The position numbers were made by a program, and so were the translations under genes. Below, in pieces: positions 7,362 to 8,790 of a DNA stretch of 8,790 bases. Source of the DNA: RYN-433 sp036558265. Lineage in GTDB: Bacteria; Planctomycetota; Phycisphaerae; Tepidisphaerales; Tepidisphaeraceae. The notes beneath the pieces were generated by a model. That model saw nothing but the letters and a program-made list of their open reading frames with translations. It had not been told where the DNA came from and did not search any database. The stretch lies in the NCBI GenBank assembly GCA_036558265.1, contig DATBFY010000505.1, positions 1 through 8,790 on the forward strand. Direction: 5' to 3'. Numbering within the stretch: the stretch's first letter is position 1; each line of letters opens with the position of its first letter.

Positions 7362-7375
7362 GCGGCACACGCCGC
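7362..7375 (-). terminator. Short GC hairpin directly after the response regulator stop
   Basis: On the minus strand the base right after the TGA begins GCGGC-GTGT-GCCGC, a perfect 5-bp stem with a 4-nt loop. No run of U follows, so it may be a weak or factor-dependent terminator, an mRNA-stabilising structure, or chance in GC-rich DNA. Confidence 0.25.
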
Positions 7376-8053
7376 TCAATTCTCGTCACCTCCCAGCACG
7401 TAACCATGCCCGCGGCGCGTGTGGATCAGCTTCGACGACCCGGGCGCATCCAGTTTCCGCCGGATGTGGCCGATCAGCACGTCCACGACGTTGCTCTCGG
7501 CCGTCGCGTGGAACTCATAGACATGTTCCCAGATGTCGGTGCGGGTGACCACTTCGCCGGTGCGCAGCGCCAGGAACTCCAGGAGCGCATACTCACGGGG
7601 GCTCAGTTCGATGCGCCGATCGCCCCGACGAACGGTCCGCGCCACCGTATTGATCTCCAGGTCGTCCACGGTGATCACGGGATTCTTGGCGGCGTAGCGG
7701 CGGCGGATCAGCGCCCGCACCCGCGCGAGCAGCTCCTTGAACGCGAACGGCTTGACCAGGTAATCGTCGGCGCCGGCCTCAAGCCCGGTCACGCGGTCCT
7801 CGGTGTCGTCCTTGGCGGTCAGGATGAGCACGTGCGTGTTCCGCCCGGCCTTGCGCAGGCGCTCCAGGATGGTCAGCCCGCTCATGCCCGGCAGCATGAG
7901 GTCGAGCACGATCACGTCATAGTCATTGGATGTGGCAAGCCACAGTCCGGTATTGCCGTCGGCCGCCACGTCCACGGCAAATCCCGCCTCGCGCAAACCC
8001 TCGGCGACGGCGTCGCGCAACGGCGGGTAGTCTTCGACCACGAGGACTTTCAT
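7376..8053 (-). CDS. OmpR/PhoB-family response regulator (receiver plus winged-helix DNA-binding domain)
   Basis: A 225-residue cytoplasmic transcription factor, normal length for the family. The receiver domain (about 1-115) has the full active-site set: acidic Glu7/Asp8 in MKVLVVEDY, phosphoacceptor Asp51 in IVLDLMLPG, Thr79 in LILTAKDD and Lys101 in YLVKPF. The C-terminal winged helix (about 125-222) includes ELSPREYALLEFLALRTGEV and ends with SNVVDVLIGHIRRKLD and IHTRRGHGYVL, as in CusR/QseB-type regulators. The ATG at 8053 is chosen because the conserved receiver begins there; the frame is open to 8251, but the extra 66 residues are not family-like. No clear Shine-Dalgarno precedes the ATG. 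The likely partner is the kinase at 6405-4894, separated from it by the repeat element and one unknown gene. Its targets probably include this pump operon (inference from gene order). Confidence 0.95.
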   Translation of the reverse strand: MKVLVVEDYPPLRDAVAEGLREAGFAVDVAADGNTGLWLATSNDYDVIVLDLMLPGMSGLTILERLRKAGRNTHVLILTAKDDTEDRVTGLEAGADDYLVKPFAFKELLARVRALIRRRYAAKNPVITVDDLEINTVARTVRRGDRRIELSPREYALLEFLALRTGEVVTRTDIWEHVYEFHATAESNVVDVLIGHIRRKLDAPGSSKLIHTRRGHGYVLGGDEN

Positions 8054-8201
8054 GACCGGACGAACGGGCGGAATCCCGATATTGCCAGTAAGGGAAGCTA
8101 AGCTGGCGAAGATGACGGTTTCATGAATGCGGCTGGCGAGGCCGCTTTGGCGGCAGGGTCGTTCGACGTTGCGCACGCCGCAGGTGCGCGCCGCGACCCC
8201 T
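8054..8201 (-). other. Intergenic region upstream of the response regulator, probable promoter location
   Basis: This 148-bp gap separates the dockerin-repeat gene from the regulator. It contains the lowest-GC stretch nearby (about 8075-8130). I found no convincing -35/-10 pair. The 8-bp word GCTGGCGA (plus-strand reading) occurs twice, at 8102-8109 and 8132-8139, 30 bp apart, and could be a regulator site or chance. The right half holds two GC hairpins listed separately. Confidence 0.3.
8141..8189 (-). terminator. Two tandem GC hairpins after the dockerin-repeat gene, possible terminator
   Basis: Downstream of the TGA at 8202-8204, the minus-strand transcript can form GCGCAC/GTGCGC (8184-8189 with 8171-8176, 7-nt loop) and then GCCGC/GCGGC (8150-8154 with 8141-8145, 4-nt loop). 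Neither is followed by a U-tract. Their position right after the stop codon suggests transcript-end structures, but in such GC-rich DNA short stems also arise by chance. Confidence 0.35.
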
Positions 8202-8790
8202 TCAATCGAGCAGTTCGTTCCTGCGCCGCGGCGCCGCAGCCCCATCGCCAACAGGCACGACGCGCAGCGTCGAAAACGGCGTGCCTCCCTTTTCCTGCAC
8301 GACGGGCGCGGCTTTCGCGGTCGGCTTTGCGACTGCCTTCGCGACCGGTTTCGGGGCAGGTTTCGGTGCCGGCTTCGGAGTAGACTTCGCCACTGGCTTG
8401 GTCACCGGCGTCGCCGGCGCCACCGCCGACGCCAGCGCTCCCACCGGCACGCCCACCGCCGCACCCGGCGCGGCCGCCGACGCGTTGTAATTCTGCGCCA
8501 GGACCACCAGGTCGTTGAAATCGACCAGCCCGTCATAATTGAAGTCGCCGCGGGTCCAGGACGCGCCGGTCACGTTGCCGTTGTAATTCTGCGCCAGCGG
8601 CACCAGGTCGTTGAAATCGACCGTGCCGTTCAGGTTCGCATCCGCCGCCAGCCCTGCGCGGACCAGGATCGTCCCGGCCGCGAGGCCCGGGAGGGCGCCG
8701 TCGGCGCCATCCGCCCAGCCAATGGCGCGGCGCGCGGCGCCCGGTGCACCGCCCGTCGCCCACGACGAGCCGATCCCTCCCGCCCCATTC
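8202..8790 (-). CDS. C-terminal part of a secreted protein with dockerin-like EF-hand repeats and a basic Lys/Pro/Ala tail (5' end outside window)
   Basis: The frame is open from the right edge to the TGA at 8202-8204, giving the last 195 residues of a longer protein; a GTG at 8603 lies mid-repeat and is not the real start. The visible part begins with a Gly/Ala-rich stretch and WADGADGALPGL, a typical lead-in to planctomycete dockerin pairs. Two calcium-binding-type loops follow: DANLNGTVDFND (8642-8607) and DFNYDGLVDFND (8546-8511), each followed by LV-x-LAQNYN. Planctomycetes carry many such proteins, which are presumed cell-surface or secreted; the partner of these dockerins is not known. 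After the repeats comes an Ala/Val-rich linker, then a tail of alternating Lys, Pro and Ala (about 8411-8304) and a final segment ending RRRNELLD. Tails this long after a dockerin pair are unusual. It is probably independent of the efflux operon. The upstream catalytic or adhesive domain cannot be seen. Confidence 0.85.
   Translation of the reverse strand, partial: NGAGGIGSSWATGGAPGAARRAIGWADGADGALPGLAAGTILVRAGLAADANLNGTVDFNDLVPLAQNYNGNVTGASWTRGDFNYDGLVDFNDLVVLAQNYNASAAAPGAAVGVPVGALASAVAPATPVTKPVAKSTPKPAPKPAPKPVAKAVAKPTAKAAPVVQEKGGTPFSTLRVVPVGDGAAAPRRRNELLD
8485..8622 (-). repeat. Tandem coding repeat, 96-bp period (dockerin pair)
   Basis: The 42 nt at 8485-8526 match 8581-8622 at 39 positions, at a distance of exactly 96 bp (32 codons). 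Each copy encodes the second half of a dockerin loop plus LAQNYN. Such high DNA identity, beyond what protein conservation needs, suggests a recent duplication or gene conversion between the two repeats. Confidence 0.8.

Noticed and set aside
7352..8101. 249-residue plus-strand frame
   Set aside because: It is antisense to the response regulator, whose receiver and winged-helix motifs are complete.
8281..8490. Phe/Gly/Ala repeat frame on the plus strand resembling a low-complexity peptide
   Set aside because: It is the complement of the Lys/Pro/Ala tail of the dockerin-repeat protein; the repeats come from that coding sequence.

Overview
The window looks like chromosomal DNA from a GC-rich planctomycete, most likely of the Phycisphaerae/Tepidisphaera type. 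This placement is an inference from two protein signatures. One is a pair of dockerin-like EF-hand repeats (D-x-N-x-N/D-G-x-V-D-F-N-D followed by L-A-Q-N-Y-N) near the C-terminus of a probable secreted protein. The other is an N-terminal LEHLEQRLALS motif, resembling the LEPR-XLL tag of planctomycete exported proteins. No tRNA, rRNA, CRISPR array, transposase or phage gene was seen.

Every gene I can support lies on the minus strand, so the window reads from right to left. At the right edge (8790-8202) is the C-terminal part of the secreted dockerin-repeat protein. It ends in an unusual Lys/Pro/Ala tail, followed by two GC-rich hairpins. A 148-bp gap follows, then an OmpR/PhoB-type response regulator (8053-7376). 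Next is a 180-bp gap holding an imperfect inverted-repeat element (7236-7337). After it come a 258-aa protein of unknown function with a LEPR-XLL-like N-terminus (7195-6419), a CusS-like membrane histidine kinase (6405-4894), a TolC/CusC-type outer-membrane lipoprotein (4877-3492), an HlyD-type periplasmic adaptor (3495-2191) and the N-terminal 731 residues of an RND inner-membrane pump (2194 to beyond position 1).

The last five genes are packed with gaps of 13 and 16 nt and then two 4-nt ATGA overlaps, so they are almost certainly one transcript. The response regulator may be the first gene of the same operon or a separate unit ahead of the repeat element. The layout indicates a self-regulated envelope export system: the kinase senses something in the periplasm, the regulator controls expression, and the pump, adaptor and outer-membrane channel export the substrate. 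The architecture resembles Cus/Czc metal-efflux loci, but the visible pump sequence lacks methionines where CusA has its Cu/Ag-binding triad and carries an AcrB-like Asp-Asp pair in TM4. The substrate should therefore be left open.

The points most worth a second look are the unknown secreted-type protein between regulator and kinase, the inverted-repeat element in the operon leader, and the basic tail after the dockerin repeats.
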